Assembly: GCA_019856515.1 (NCBI GenBank)
Contig: CP082230.1
Span: 3,782,001-3,846,000, forward strand
Length of the DNA: 64,000 bases
DNA from: Prolixibacteraceae bacterium
GTDB taxonomy: Bacteria; Bacteroidota; Bacteroidia; Bacteroidales; Prolixibacteraceae
Direction of reading: 5' to 3'
Under the pieces are notes generated by a model. It was not told the origin of the DNA, did no database searches, and saw only the letters and a list, made by a program, of their open reading frames with translations. Below are positions 9,046-17,876 of the stretch, piece by piece (the first letter of the stretch is position 1; each line of letters starts with the position of its first letter). The translations under genes and the position numbers were made by a program.

Positions 9046-9879
9046 ATGATTTCATTTCAACATGTAACCAAGAAGTATGGAGACTTTGTCGCCGTAAATG
9101 ATTTTAATCTAGATATACCGAAAGGTCAGTTCTTAGGTCTTATCGGACCCAATGGTGCAGGAAAAACGACGCTTATACAGATGTTTACAGGTCTTTTGTT
9201 GCCTACCCAAGGGCAAATCTTTGTAGAAGAACAGAAGGTAGAGCGACAGAATGTAGAGGTGAGGCGTTTGATTGGTGTGGTTCCCCAACATAATAACCTG
9301 GATAAGGACTTAACGGTCTATCAGAATATGGTTTTTGCGGCAAAATTGTTTGGGGTAAATGGTAAAGGGAGCGAGGAACGTATTGATTATCTTCTTGAAT
9401 TGATGGGGCTAAAAGACTTTACATCGCGTATTGCCCGCCGATTATCTGGTGGAATGGCGCGTAAATTGATGATTGCCCGAGCTTTGATTCATAATCCAGA
9501 GGTGTTGGTGCTCGATGAACCTACCACCGGTGTAGACCTAATCTCTCGACGTAAAATATGGGAGATTCTTCAAGTGATGCGTAAAGAGGGTAAAACAATC
9601 CTACTCACATCCCACTATATCGAGGAGGTGGAAGCCCTATCTGATCGTATAGTATTGATTAAGAATGGAGAGGCTGTGGTTACGGGGAGTAGTCAAGAGT
9701 TAAAAGACGCTGTAGGATCTACTACCGTTAGTTTTAGCGAAACAGATACCACTGTTGCGTATCGTTTTTTTGATACTAGAGAAGAGGCGGAAGCCTTCGC
9801 AAAGACGTTGAATGTAGATCATTCTGTGAAGGTGTTAACATTAGAAGATGTATTCTATCATTTTAGTAAAGACAAATAG
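9046..9879 (+). CDS. ABC-2-type exporter ATP-binding protein
   Basis: A 277-aa ATPase with Walker A GPNGAGKTT (residues 34-42), signature LSGGM (133-137), Walker B VLVLDEPTTGVD (about 154-165) and H-loop TSHYIEE. The sequence type (QHNNLDKDLTVYQNM, DEPTTGVDLISRRKIW) is that of NodI/DrrA-like ATPases that pair with ABC-2 permeases. Such a permease is encoded five bases downstream. The substrate is not known; the position between two cobalamin riboswitch units suggests, but does not show, a link to corrinoid or metal handling. Confidence 0.93.
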   Translation: MISFQHVTKKYGDFVAVNDFNLDIPKGQFLGLIGPNGAGKTTLIQMFTGLLLPTQGQIFVEEQKVERQNVEVRRLIGVVPQHNNLDKDLTVYQNMVFAAKLFGVNGKGSEERIDYLLELMGLKDFTSRIARRLSGGMARKLMIARALIHNPEVLVLDEPTTGVDLISRRKIWEILQVMRKEGKTILLTSHYIEEVEALSDRIVLIKNGEAVVTGSSQELKDAVGSTTVSFSETDTTVAYRFFDTREEAEAFAKTLNVDHSVKVLTLEDVFYHFSKDK

Positions 9880-9884
9880 AGATT

Positions 9885-10622
9885 ATGGAGATTAGAACCA
9901 TTTTATGGAGAGAGTTTATCTTCTTTAAGAATAATTTATTTAGAATTACTTCGTCGGCTATCATGAGCCCATTTCTTTATTTTATTGCTTTTGGCTGGGG
10001 ACTCGGCCAAGGAGTGGTGGTAGAGGGGCATCCATATAACCAATATATTGTACCTGGTATTATTGCACTTTCATCAATGGGAACAAGCTTTAATGCTGTC
10101 TCCATTAGGATCCTTGTATCCAAACTTCATGAACGTAGTTTTGAATTCTATATGACAGCCCCTGTGCGCCTTTTTTTACTCACACTAGGTAATATAATTG
10201 CAGGGGCATTACGAGGCCTCTATGCGGCTCTATTGATTCTTATCGTAACCTTTTTGTTTGGTATTCAAGTCGACCTATCTATTTCACTTCTATTGGTTAC
10301 GTTTCTTAACTGTTTACTGTTTGCCTCCTTTGGCTATATTGCTGCCATGGTGGTGAATACGCATTATGATATGAATCGGTTTACAACCTTTTTGATCACT
10401 CCCATGACTTTTTTGTGTGGCACATTCTTTTCATTAGATAATATGCCTTATTTATTAGAAGTCTTGATAAAAATACTGCCTTTAACTCATGCTTCTATTG
10501 CCATTCGTGCGTTGATGCTAGATGGACAGATGATATGGTCTTCTGTGGCTGTGTTATTTCTGTATTTTGTTGGTTTACTGTGGGTTGGTGTATGGGTGAG
10601 CCGAAGAGAATTGGGTGCTTGA
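9885..10622 (+). CDS. ABC-2-type exporter permease (NodJ/DrrB-like)
   Basis: A 245-aa membrane protein with about six predicted segments and the ABC-2 signature area around VTFLFGIQVDLSISLLLVTFLNCLLFASFGYIAAMVV followed by FLITPMTFLCGTFFSLDNMP, typical of the ABC2_membrane family. With the ATPase encoded immediately upstream it should form a small two-gene exporter (homodimers of each). No binding protein or membrane-fusion gene accompanies it. Substrate unknown; the gene order places it inside the B12 locus. Confidence 0.92.
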   Translation: MEIRTILWREFIFFKNNLFRITSSAIMSPFLYFIAFGWGLGQGVVVEGHPYNQYIVPGIIALSSMGTSFNAVSIRILVSKLHERSFEFYMTAPVRLFLLTLGNIIAGALRGLYAALLILIVTFLFGIQVDLSISLLLVTFLNCLLFASFGYIAAMVVNTHYDMNRFTTFLITPMTFLCGTFFSLDNMPYLLEVLIKILPLTHASIAIRALMLDGQMIWSSVAVLFLYFVGLLWVGVWVSRRELGA

Positions 10623-10688
10623 TTATTATTGGTTAATATAATATAAGACAATCAAGTCTTAATATGTGTTAAATAAAACCGTCGTTTA

Positions 10689-10721
10689 TTTGTTTGTTCT
10701 TTTAAAAAACCTATATCTTTG
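10689..10721 (+). promoter_or_regulatory. Promoter of the btuB leader (TTTG - 21 nt - TATCTTTG)
   Basis: A -33 TTTG (10689-10692) and -7 TATCTTTG (10714-10721) are separated by 21 bases, the same spacing as in the two rRNA promoters of this window. It lies just before the second cobalamin riboswitch. Confidence 0.65.
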
Positions 10722-10727
10722 TGTTCG

Positions 10728-10898
10728 AATTTGGTAGTCGTAGTATACATTACTATGACGAGAGGGAACTCGGTGTGAATCCGAGGCTGTACCCGCAGCT
10801 GTAATACTCTAAAAAGTTTATCGTAACTACCGCCACTGTAATCAAGGATTATGGGAAGGCACGATAAATGAGTTGAGCCAGAAGACCTGCCAGAGGAT
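10728..10898 (+). promoter_or_regulatory. Cobalamin riboswitch (second copy) upstream of btuB
   Basis: Conserved blocks: GAGGGAACTCGGTGTGAATCCGAGGCTGTACCCGCAGCTGTAA (split here as 10750-10803), the CCGCCACTG segment, ATGGGAAGGC, and the B12 box GAGCCAGAAGACCTGCC (10873-10889). It is the standard compact form without the long side arm of the first copy. About 150 bases separate it from the receptor start. Confidence 0.96.
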
Positions 10899-11049
10899 AG
10901 ATACATAGCATATACTTTCGGGATTAAAAGTCAAATTGTGCACACCACAGTCATAGAGCGTTTCATTGTAAGTAAACCGCTCGGATTGTTATGAGCTTTT
11001 TCACGTCAGTACATGTATTGTTTATGATTTTAATATTATAAAAACGAAC

Positions 11050-13293
11050 ATGTCTAAAATTATTAACTTACTCTTTTTCCTTCTTGTAGGAATGGGAGTT
11101 GTATGTGCCCAGCGTACATATCGAGTTAGAGGAATTGTGGTAGACCATGATAATGGTACACCTGTTTCATCCGCTTCTGTACAAATCAAAGAGACCAAAA
11201 TCGGTACAATTACAGACCTTAATGGGAAGTTCTCAATAGAGGTTCCTAGAGAAGGTGATGCTCATGTTGAGATCAGTTACATGGGATACAAAACTTTAGT
11301 TGTTTCTATTGTTGCGAGTCTGAGTAATGACGCTCATCGTTTTGTTCTAGAAAGATCAAGTGAATCTTTGGACGAGATAGTGGTTACAGGAACAGGAACA
11401 GCGCACAGCTTGAAGCGTGTGCCTGTTCGTACAGAGCTTATTTCTGGAAAACAGATAGAACAAATGGGCGCTGCGAATATCGAAGAGATCCTAGCGATGG
11501 TTAACCCATCGATGTCATTCTCTCCTAATGCGATGGGCTCTTTCATGAAGATCAATGGTTTAGGAAACGACTATATTCTAATTCTTGTTGATGGTAAAAG
11601 GATGTATGGTGACATGGGAGGTAACAGTGACCTAAATCGAATACCTCTTTCGAATATTAAACAGATTGAGATCGTAAAAGGAGCTTCTTCATCTCTATAT
11701 GGTTCGGAAGCTATAGCTGGAGTGATAAACATCATTACCAAGACGCCAAAAAATGGGATCTCTGCTAGTAACGATACCTACCTGGGTGCCTATGGACAGT
11801 TTAGACAAAACAATCAAGTATCTTATAAAGCAAAGGGATGGTCAACTTCTTCTACGGTGAGTTATAAGACATCGGACGGTTGGCAACTGAGTAGTGTTGA
11901 GAAGCCCTCTAGGAAGATGATTCGTAAGGGGCAAAAAGATCCTGTACCAACTTTAGCAAAGGCTTCTAATGAATATCAGGATCGTTCTTTCATCCAATCT
12001 TTACGATTTACGCCAAACGATAAATTTTCTCTTGGAGCTACAGGAACTATTTTTGATAAAGAGGTTATTTACCCTGTTGCATACAAGAGCTATAACTCAT
12101 ACTTTACTGATGCTAACTTGTCAATTGATGGAGCTTATACTTTTTCTGAGAAGGCTAAGATATCCTTTGAGGGTTATTACGATAATTATAAATACAAGTA
12201 TCTGTATAATCAGAAGTATAATATTGCTTATAATGAGAATGGGATACAGCATCAGAAGACTTTCTATTCTGGAGATGAACAGCTTAATACGAATCAAATT
12301 CTTCGTACAGCTAAGTTAAATGGTGTTTTTGTCCTACCACTAAACAATACGTTGAGTGTAGGTGCAGAGCATATGTATGAGTTTCTAGAGGCACCTTTTC
12401 GATTCAAAGGAAATGATGTAAATGCAACGACTACATCTGCTTATGCACAGGATGAGTGGAGTACTAAGTATGTCACATTAGTGGCAGGGGTAAGGTATGT
12501 AAATCATGAAGCATTTGGTTCCATGTTTACACCTAAAGTGTCTGCGATGGTTGGAAACAGTTGGATTAAACTTCGCTCTTCTTTAGGTCAAGGATTTAAG
12601 GCACCGACACTAAAAGAGTTATACTACTACTATGAAAAAGAGGGTATGGGATCGCATTATCTATATCTTGGTAATAAAGACTTGAAACCCCAAGAAAGCA
12701 CATACTATGATATTTCATTAGAGTTAGATTTCAATAAATTAAACTTCTCAGTATCTGCATATCATAATAAGGTGAACAATATGATAGCTTACAAAGTCAT
12801 ACCTACACCTGTTAGCGCTGAAGAAATGGGGGTTAAAATCACCAAACAGCAGGTAAATATCGATGAAGCCTTGACCGAAGGTGTTGATGTGGCAATGGAT
12901 TGGAGAATATGTTCTTTTTTGCAATTCAATGCTGGATATAGTTATGTGGATGCAAAAGATGTAGAGACAGATAAAGTTTTAGATGGGGTCAGTGAGCATA
13001 AAGCCAATACGCAATTGTCTTGGTTACATCAAACAAAACATATTGGTTTTCGATATATAATTCAAGGTAAAGGGCAGTCAAAACGATTCTATGGAAAAGA
13101 GGAGGTCGACGGTTTTATGCTTTGGAACTTTATAGCCAATCATAGTTTTACGATCAATAATTTTAAGTTTAATGCAAAGGTCGGTGTGGATAATTTATTC
13201 GACTATATGGATGATAAACCTTATGGTTACCATTATAGTACATTGAGTCCAGGTCGTACATTCTTTGCAGGACTCCAAATCTACTTTAACTAG
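11050..13293 (+). CDS. btuB: BtuB-like TonB-dependent corrinoid receptor
   Basis: A 747-aa outer-membrane receptor with a signal peptide ending near AQ (residues 20-21), a CarboxypepD_reg-like domain (about 23-110, RGIVVDHDNGTPVSSASVQI…), a TonB-box-like SLDEIVVTGTG, a plug domain (about 115-230, KRVPVRTELISGKQIEQMG, VDGKRMYGDMGG, GASSSLYGSEAIAGVINIITK) and a beta-barrel ending in a terminal F/Y strand (FFAGLQIYFN). Control by a cobalamin riboswitch identifies corrinoids as the likely cargo. It precedes two exported chelatase genes, so the transcript may continue into them; the gap to the first is 172 bases with weak hairpins but no clear terminator. Confidence 0.9.
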   Translation: MSKIINLLFFLLVGMGVVCAQRTYRVRGIVVDHDNGTPVSSASVQIKETKIGTITDLNGKFSIEVPREGDAHVEISYMGYKTLVVSIVASLSNDAHRFVLERSSESLDEIVVTGTGTAHSLKRVPVRTELISGKQIEQMGAANIEEILAMVNPSMSFSPNAMGSFMKINGLGNDYILILVDGKRMYGDMGGNSDLNRIPLSNIKQIEIVKGASSSLYGSEAIAGVINIITKTPKNGISASNDTYLGAYGQFRQNNQVSYKAKGWSTSSTVSYKTSDGWQLSSVEKPSRKMIRKGQKDPVPTLAKASNEYQDRSFIQSLRFTPNDKFSLGATGTIFDKEVIYPVAYKSYNSYFTDANLSIDGAYTFSEKAKISFEGYYDNYKYKYLYNQKYNIAYNENGIQHQKTFYSGDEQLNTNQILRTAKLNGVFVLPLNNTLSVGAEHMYEFLEAPFRFKGNDVNATTTSAYAQDEWSTKYVTLVAGVRYVNHEAFGSMFTPKVSAMVGNSWIKLRSSLGQGFKAPTLKELYYYYEKEGMGSHYLYLGNKDLKPQESTYYDISLELDFNKLNFSVSAYHNKVNNMIAYKVIPTPVSAEEMGVKITKQQVNIDEALTEGVDVAMDWRICSFLQFNAGYSYVDAKDVETDKVLDGVSEHKANTQLSWLHQTKHIGFRYIIQGKGQSKRFYGKEEVDGFMLWNFIANHSFTINNFKFNAKVGVDNLFDYMDDKPYGYHYSTLSPGRTFFAGLQIYFN

Positions 13294-13465
13294 TAGAACT
13301 TATCGTTGGAGATATACCTAAATACCATTTGAGGATTTAAGCTGTTTCTAATAGCTCGAATATGATTTGTTTCCTGAAACAAGATTCTTCAATATGAATC
13401 TTAGACAGATAATTACGTTTAAATGAATATGTTTGTTTCATCAAATTGGTATAAATAATAAAGTT

Positions 13466-14371
13466 ATGATTTTGAAAAGTGTCAGAAGTGTAGTGGTTGT
13501 TTTGATGATGTTCATTGGATTCACTTCATGTGTCTCTAATGGAACAAAAGCAACAAGTAAGGATAGTAAAGAGGCCATCCTATTGGTGACTTTTGGTTCT
13601 TCATATAAAGGTCCTGAAGCTACTTTTAAGAATATTGAGGAAGAGTTTGTGAAGGCTTATCCTGATGTTGAAATTCAGTGGGCTTTTACTTCACGAATTA
13701 TTCGAAAGATTCTTCATAAAAGAGGGGTCGGTCCGTACAAAGGAGTAAATGCTCCTGAGGATGCTTTATTAAAACTTAAAAAAGAGGGATATCAACGAAT
13801 AGCAGTTCAGTCATTACATATTATTCCAGGAACAGAGTATAACGACTTAAAAGGGAAAGTGGAAGCTTTTCAACAAGCGAATCCTCAGTTGACTTTGTCT
13901 CTTGGAACACCACTAATGGATACAGATAAGGATATGAATCAATTGGCTGATATCTTGGTTCATAAGTTTGATAAGAATGACCAAACAGTGGTGATGATGG
14001 GACATGGAACTGTGCATGCAGCCAACGATAGGTATGTGAGAATTGGAAATATTTTTAGGAAAGAGCATCCAAGTTTTATTGTAGGTACAGTAGAAGCAAA
14101 ACCAGATATAGAGAATGTAGTAGAAGAGGTGGCTAAACTCTCTTCGAAAAACATACTGCTTATGCCATTAATGAGCGTTGCAGGCGATCATGCAACCAAT
14201 GATATGGCAGGAGATGAAGAAGATAGTTGGAAAACAGTTCTTGAGAAAAATAATTATGCTGTTTCTCCTCTATTACAAGGTCTTTGCGATTACGATGAAG
14301 TGGTCGATATTTTTGTACAACACCTTAAAGCATCTATGAAAGATGACCAAAAAAAGTGTTGCCATCATTAG
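13466..14371 (+). CDS. cbiK: Exported CbiK-type cobaltochelatase/tetrapyrrole-binding lipoprotein, copy 1
   Basis: A class II chelatase of the CbiK (anaerobic sirohydrochlorin cobaltochelatase) family, about 301 aa. The family core is clear: ILLVTFGSSYKGPEATF at the start, SLHIIPGTEYNDL (metal-site His), VVMMGHGT (second His) and LMSVAGDHATNDMAGD. Unlike cytoplasmic CbiK it begins with a lipoprotein signal, lipobox FTSC with Cys22, if ATG 13466 is the start; a TTG frame from 13433 is less likely. It should therefore act in the periplasm or at the outer membrane. It ends in KKCCHH, a possible extra metal-binding tail. Its role may be metal insertion, tetrapyrrole trafficking or metal scavenging rather than B12 synthesis, for which no other cob/cbi gene is present. 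Confidence 0.88.
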   Translation: MILKSVRSVVVVLMMFIGFTSCVSNGTKATSKDSKEAILLVTFGSSYKGPEATFKNIEEEFVKAYPDVEIQWAFTSRIIRKILHKRGVGPYKGVNAPEDALLKLKKEGYQRIAVQSLHIIPGTEYNDLKGKVEAFQQANPQLTLSLGTPLMDTDKDMNQLADILVHKFDKNDQTVVMMGHGTVHAANDRYVRIGNIFRKEHPSFIVGTVEAKPDIENVVEEVAKLSSKNILLMPLMSVAGDHATNDMAGDEEDSWKTVLEKNNYAVSPLLQGLCDYDEVVDIFVQHLKASMKDDQKKCCHH

Positions 14372-14436
14372 CTAAAAGGTGTCAAATCTTTCCTAACGAG
14401 ATATGATAATCTTTTAAATTAAATACCTAAAGAAAA

Positions 14437-15363
14437 ATGAAGACAGTTTTAAAAAGTGTTATGATCTTTTCCCTTATCTTAGGGATATTTACATCGTGTT
14501 CAAAAGATGATGATAATGTAGTTGTAGAGAAGAAAAATGCAGATAAAACAGCTATCCTACTGGCTAGTTTTGGTTCTTCTTATAAAGGCCCAGAAGCTAC
14601 TTTAATGAATATCAAAGAGGAAGTGGCAAAAGCAAATCCTGATGCGGAGATTCGCTGGGCATTTACTTCTTACATCATTCGTAATATTCTTATTAAGAGA
14701 GAAAATAGTCCATTTAAGAATGTTGATTCTCCAGAGGAGGCTTTAACGAAGCTTATCAAGGAGGGATATAGTAAGATTGCAGTACAGTCACTTCATCTTA
14801 TTCCTGGTTTGGAATACAACGATGTGAAAAAACTTGTTGATGACCTTGATGCCAAACACAAGAATGTAAAGATTACATTGGGAACACCTTTGATGAATAC
14901 AGACGAGGATATGAAAGAGCTTGTTGAAATAATGGTTGGATTAGACGATCTAAAAGGAAAAACAGTTCTAATGATGGGGCATGGTTCAACACATGCGGCT
15001 AACGATCGTTACACTAGAGTCGGAGATTTCTTCAAGGCAAAAGATCCTAAATTTATTGTGGGTACTGTAGAGGCAAAACCTGATGTTATTGATGTAATCA
15101 CAAAACTTGAAGCATTAAAACTTCAAGATAAGAATATTACGCTTATTCCCTTAATGTCTGTAGCAGGAGATCACGCCTCTAATGATATGGCAGGAGATGA
15201 TAAATATAGTTGGAAGCCCCAATTGGAAAAAGCTGGCTATACAGTAAATCTTGTTCGCAAAAAAGATGTTAAAGATGAGCCTCTTAAGGGGCTTGGAGAT
15301 TATGATAGTGTTGTTGCTATCTGGGTTAAACACCTTAATGCTGTAGTAAAAGCATTGAAATAA
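14437..15363 (+). CDS. cbiK: Exported CbiK-type cobaltochelatase/tetrapyrrole-binding lipoprotein, copy 2
   Basis: A 308-aa paralogue of the preceding gene, 65 bases downstream. It has its own lipoprotein signal (IFTSC, Cys21) and keeps the same landmarks: AILLASFGSSYKGPEATL, SLHLIPGLEYNDV, VLMMGHGSTHAANDRY and LMSVAGDHASNDMAGD, so both predicted metal-ligand histidines are retained. It lacks the Cys/His tail of copy 1. Retention of the catalytic residues in both copies argues against one being a decayed duplicate. A terminator follows. Confidence 0.88.
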   Translation: MKTVLKSVMIFSLILGIFTSCSKDDDNVVVEKKNADKTAILLASFGSSYKGPEATLMNIKEEVAKANPDAEIRWAFTSYIIRNILIKRENSPFKNVDSPEEALTKLIKEGYSKIAVQSLHLIPGLEYNDVKKLVDDLDAKHKNVKITLGTPLMNTDEDMKELVEIMVGLDDLKGKTVLMMGHGSTHAANDRYTRVGDFFKAKDPKFIVGTVEAKPDVIDVITKLEALKLQDKNITLIPLMSVAGDHASNDMAGDDKYSWKPQLEKAGYTVNLVRKKDVKDEPLKGLGDYDSVVAIWVKHLNAVVKALK

Positions 15364-15389
15364 TAATATTTTGTGAATTGAATGTTATA

Positions 15390-15437
15390 GAAAGGAGAAG
15401 ATGAACTCATTAAATATAGGGTTATCTTCTTCTTTCT
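15390..15437 (+). terminator. Terminator after the second cbiK
   Basis: Arms 15390-15406 and 15421-15436 (GAAAGgAGAAGAT… against …ATCTTCTTCTTTC) pair with one G-U and one bulge around a 14-base AT-rich loop. There is only a short T-rich tail after it. It separates the chelatase genes from the propeller-like lipoprotein genes. Confidence 0.6.
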
Positions 15438-15558
15438 TAGTATATAGATGTAAAAATTGTTAATCTTGAGTAATTAGTGTTTTTGTTGTGGATGTATTTG
15501 CAGAGAACAATAATTATGATTTTATATTTATAGTCTGAATATAAAACTCTTAATTCAT

Positions 15559-16590
15559 ATGATCCCCAGTAAACTACCTCGAAGCCTTGTTGTATTAATA
15601 AAAATGATAATATGTTATTCTGTATTTCTCATTCTATCTACATCCTGTGCTAATACTCCTAATCTTGAGGGTTACAATTTAAACAATCTTATCATTGAAA
15701 GTATCTTACTAGATGAAGATTTTATTCAGATTGACTTTGCTGATAATGACTACGGGGCTGGCATTACGGATGATGGTCTCTATATAACTGAAGATGGTGG
15801 TTTATCTTGGATAAAACGATTGGATAGTGCTGAATTGAAACAGGTGAAGTGTTTTAATGATAGAAAATTATTGGTCTATGCATATCCTGAAGCACCTAAA
15901 AGAAGTGGGTATGTCTATACTTCAAATGATGGAGAAACTTTTCGTATTATCAAACAAGCTTTTGAGACTCTTAGTACTTTTATTGACATAAAACTCTTCA
16001 ATCATGGAGTAGGATTCTTGCAAACGAAAGAAGGAATATCCTATCATACTGATGATGCTGGGGTACATTGGAAAAAGATAGATTATTTACAGGGAGTATC
16101 AATTATTTCTATGGTATCTCGATTAAATGGAGAATTGTTGGTTGGCAGTCCCTCAAAGGGGGTTATACTTCTAAGTATGGATCGTGGCGTTAATTGGAAG
16201 CATATCAATACCCCCTTTAAAGAAGCCCATTTAATCACTTATGCAACTGATGGATACGATATCCTGTTCGAAGAAACACAGTCACATCAGGTTATGAGTA
16301 CAACTGATTTTACTGAATTCGAAGTATTTGATGATATGAGTAAGATAAAAGTTAAACATATTGCTACAAAGTCTGATGGTACTTATGCAGTCTTTGGTGT
16401 TTTTTATCTTCCATATCATATCACACCTTTTGGTCGGCTAACTTTCTCAAGGGATAGAGGAGATTCTTGGACCGATGCGAATGGTCATTTTTTTGATGTA
16501 GGTCATAACCATGGAATTATAGATGCTGAGGATAATATAATTATATCTCATATTATTAGTGCCAATCAACTATATCGAATTACTTACTAA
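15559..16590 (+). CDS. Asp-box (BNR) beta-propeller-like lipoprotein, copy 1
   Basis: A 343-aa predicted lipoprotein (hydrophobic signal, lipobox STSC, Cys30; an alternative start is ATG at residue 16). It contains at least five S/T-x-D-x-G-x-x-W Asp-box motifs, for example TEDGGLSW, SNDGETF, TDDAGVHW, SMDRGVNW and SRDRGDSW, spread along the chain as in sialidase/Ycf48-like propellers. No sialidase catalytic arginine triad or tyrosine is apparent, so binding rather than catalysis is likelier. It is followed by a paralogue. Closeness to the B12 locus invites comparison with surface propeller proteins such as BtuG, but the sequence does not prove a corrinoid role. Confidence 0.8.
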   Translation: MIPSKLPRSLVVLIKMIICYSVFLILSTSCANTPNLEGYNLNNLIIESILLDEDFIQIDFADNDYGAGITDDGLYITEDGGLSWIKRLDSAELKQVKCFNDRKLLVYAYPEAPKRSGYVYTSNDGETFRIIKQAFETLSTFIDIKLFNHGVGFLQTKEGISYHTDDAGVHWKKIDYLQGVSIISMVSRLNGELLVGSPSKGVILLSMDRGVNWKHINTPFKEAHLITYATDGYDILFEETQSHQVMSTTDFTEFEVFDDMSKIKVKHIATKSDGTYAVFGVFYLPYHITPFGRLTFSRDRGDSWTDANGHFFDVGHNHGIIDAEDNIIISHIISANQLYRITY

Positions 16591-16792
16591 CCTACATTTG
16601 ATTAATAAAGCAGTGAAATATATAGGATCTGTTTCTAGAGATTAAGTAATTATTATGATTATCATGTGGACAAGGTCATGTTTAGATATCTGATATTTAT
16701 TGATGTATTTTTATAATACAACTATATCAGTGTTATTTATTACAATCTATAGGCTGATTGGTTTAAATTAATGTAATCTAAAAAAAAGTCTT

Positions 16793-17848
16793 ATGAAAAG
16801 AAAGATCCCTATCCACTCTACAAAGAGGATTGTTTATGTGCTATCTACGCTATGGTTTATGAGTTGTACCCAGAATGAGAATATAAAGCAGTATGATTTG
16901 TATAACTTCAAGGTGGAAACAATCGATGCAAATATTTCATTATATCGTGTTGATTTTTCAGATAAAGATCATGGTTTTGGAGTCCGAGAAGATGGTCTCT
17001 ATAAAACGGAAGATGGAGGCAAGATCTGGAATAAGATATATGATAGTAAGGGACTTATATATATCAAATGTTTTGATGAACATAACTGTGTTATAATTGC
17101 AGAGAAGAATGGAAAAGGTTACTTGTTAGTTTATAAAAATGGTAAGGTAATAACACCCAATATGGGTGGCTTGAATGTGAAATTCAGCTTTGATACGATA
17201 AATCTTTTTGACATGATGAACCTTTTTAATGGAGATATAGGTTTTATAAAAACAGACACTAAATCGGTCTTCCGAACGGTTGATGGTGGTTTAACGTGGA
17301 AAAAAATAGAGGGGTTAAGTATCGATAAAAGACAGAATTTTTATCGTAAAGAGAATGGTGATTTTATCGTGATTGGAAAATATAATAAAGAAGATTATGG
17401 TTTTTTAATTAGTAATGATGATGGCCATAGTTGGCTTAAAAAAGGTGAGACACTCGAGCACTACACTGAAATTCAAAATGTAATTGGGAATGAAATTATC
17501 TTTCATGATAGATATAAAAATAAAGTAATGGAAACTTTGGATTATCAATATTTTGAATCTTATGAGAATATTGATCATGTTGTACCTACTGATATTGGGC
17601 ATAATACAGATGGAACACGTGTCATGTTTGGATACTACTACGTGAAATTCCCTGATGGAATTGTACCTGAAATTCCCGTTACGAGACTTTGTATTTACTT
17701 GTCAGCCGATCATGGAAAACATTGGGTTCAGAAAACCTACGGTGAGACTGTCCCTCTTCCAATTTCTCTTAATATGGTGCATGTAGAGCATGGTATGGTT
17801 CTATCACATGATATAAATAGCAGTAAAATTGATCGTATTACATTTTAG
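16793..17848 (+). CDS. Asp-box (BNR) beta-propeller-like lipoprotein, copy 2
   Basis: A 351-aa paralogue of the upstream gene (similar opening YNLNNLIIES / YDLYNFKVET, then VDFSDKDHGFGVREDGLYKTEDGG). The signal peptide ends at FMSC (Cys25). Asp-box motifs include TEDGGKIW, TVDGGLTW, SNDDGHSW and SADHGKHW. It probably sits at the outer membrane. Function unknown. Its own terminator hairpin was split by the IS66-type element at 17877. Confidence 0.8.
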   Translation: MKRKIPIHSTKRIVYVLSTLWFMSCTQNENIKQYDLYNFKVETIDANISLYRVDFSDKDHGFGVREDGLYKTEDGGKIWNKIYDSKGLIYIKCFDEHNCVIIAEKNGKGYLLVYKNGKVITPNMGGLNVKFSFDTINLFDMMNLFNGDIGFIKTDTKSVFRTVDGGLTWKKIEGLSIDKRQNFYRKENGDFIVIGKYNKEDYGFLISNDDGHSWLKKGETLEHYTEIQNVIGNEIIFHDRYKNKVMETLDYQYFESYENIDHVVPTDIGHNTDGTRVMFGYYYVKFPDGIVPEIPVTRLCIYLSADHGKHWVQKTYGETVPLPISLNMVHVEHGMVLSHDINSSKIDRITF

Positions 17849-17876
17849 ATAAACATATAGCTCAAAGAGATTCTTT

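Noticed and set aside
11969..12319. A 116-codon frame inside btuB
   Set aside because: It is out of frame with a clear TonB-dependent receptor and has a repetitive Leu/Ile/Arg composition typical of a shadow frame.
13364..13404. A terminator between btuB and the first cbiK
   Set aside because: Short hairpins (TTGTTTC/GAAACAA and AAGATTC/GAATCTT) are present but no T run follows, so they do not convincingly separate the genes.
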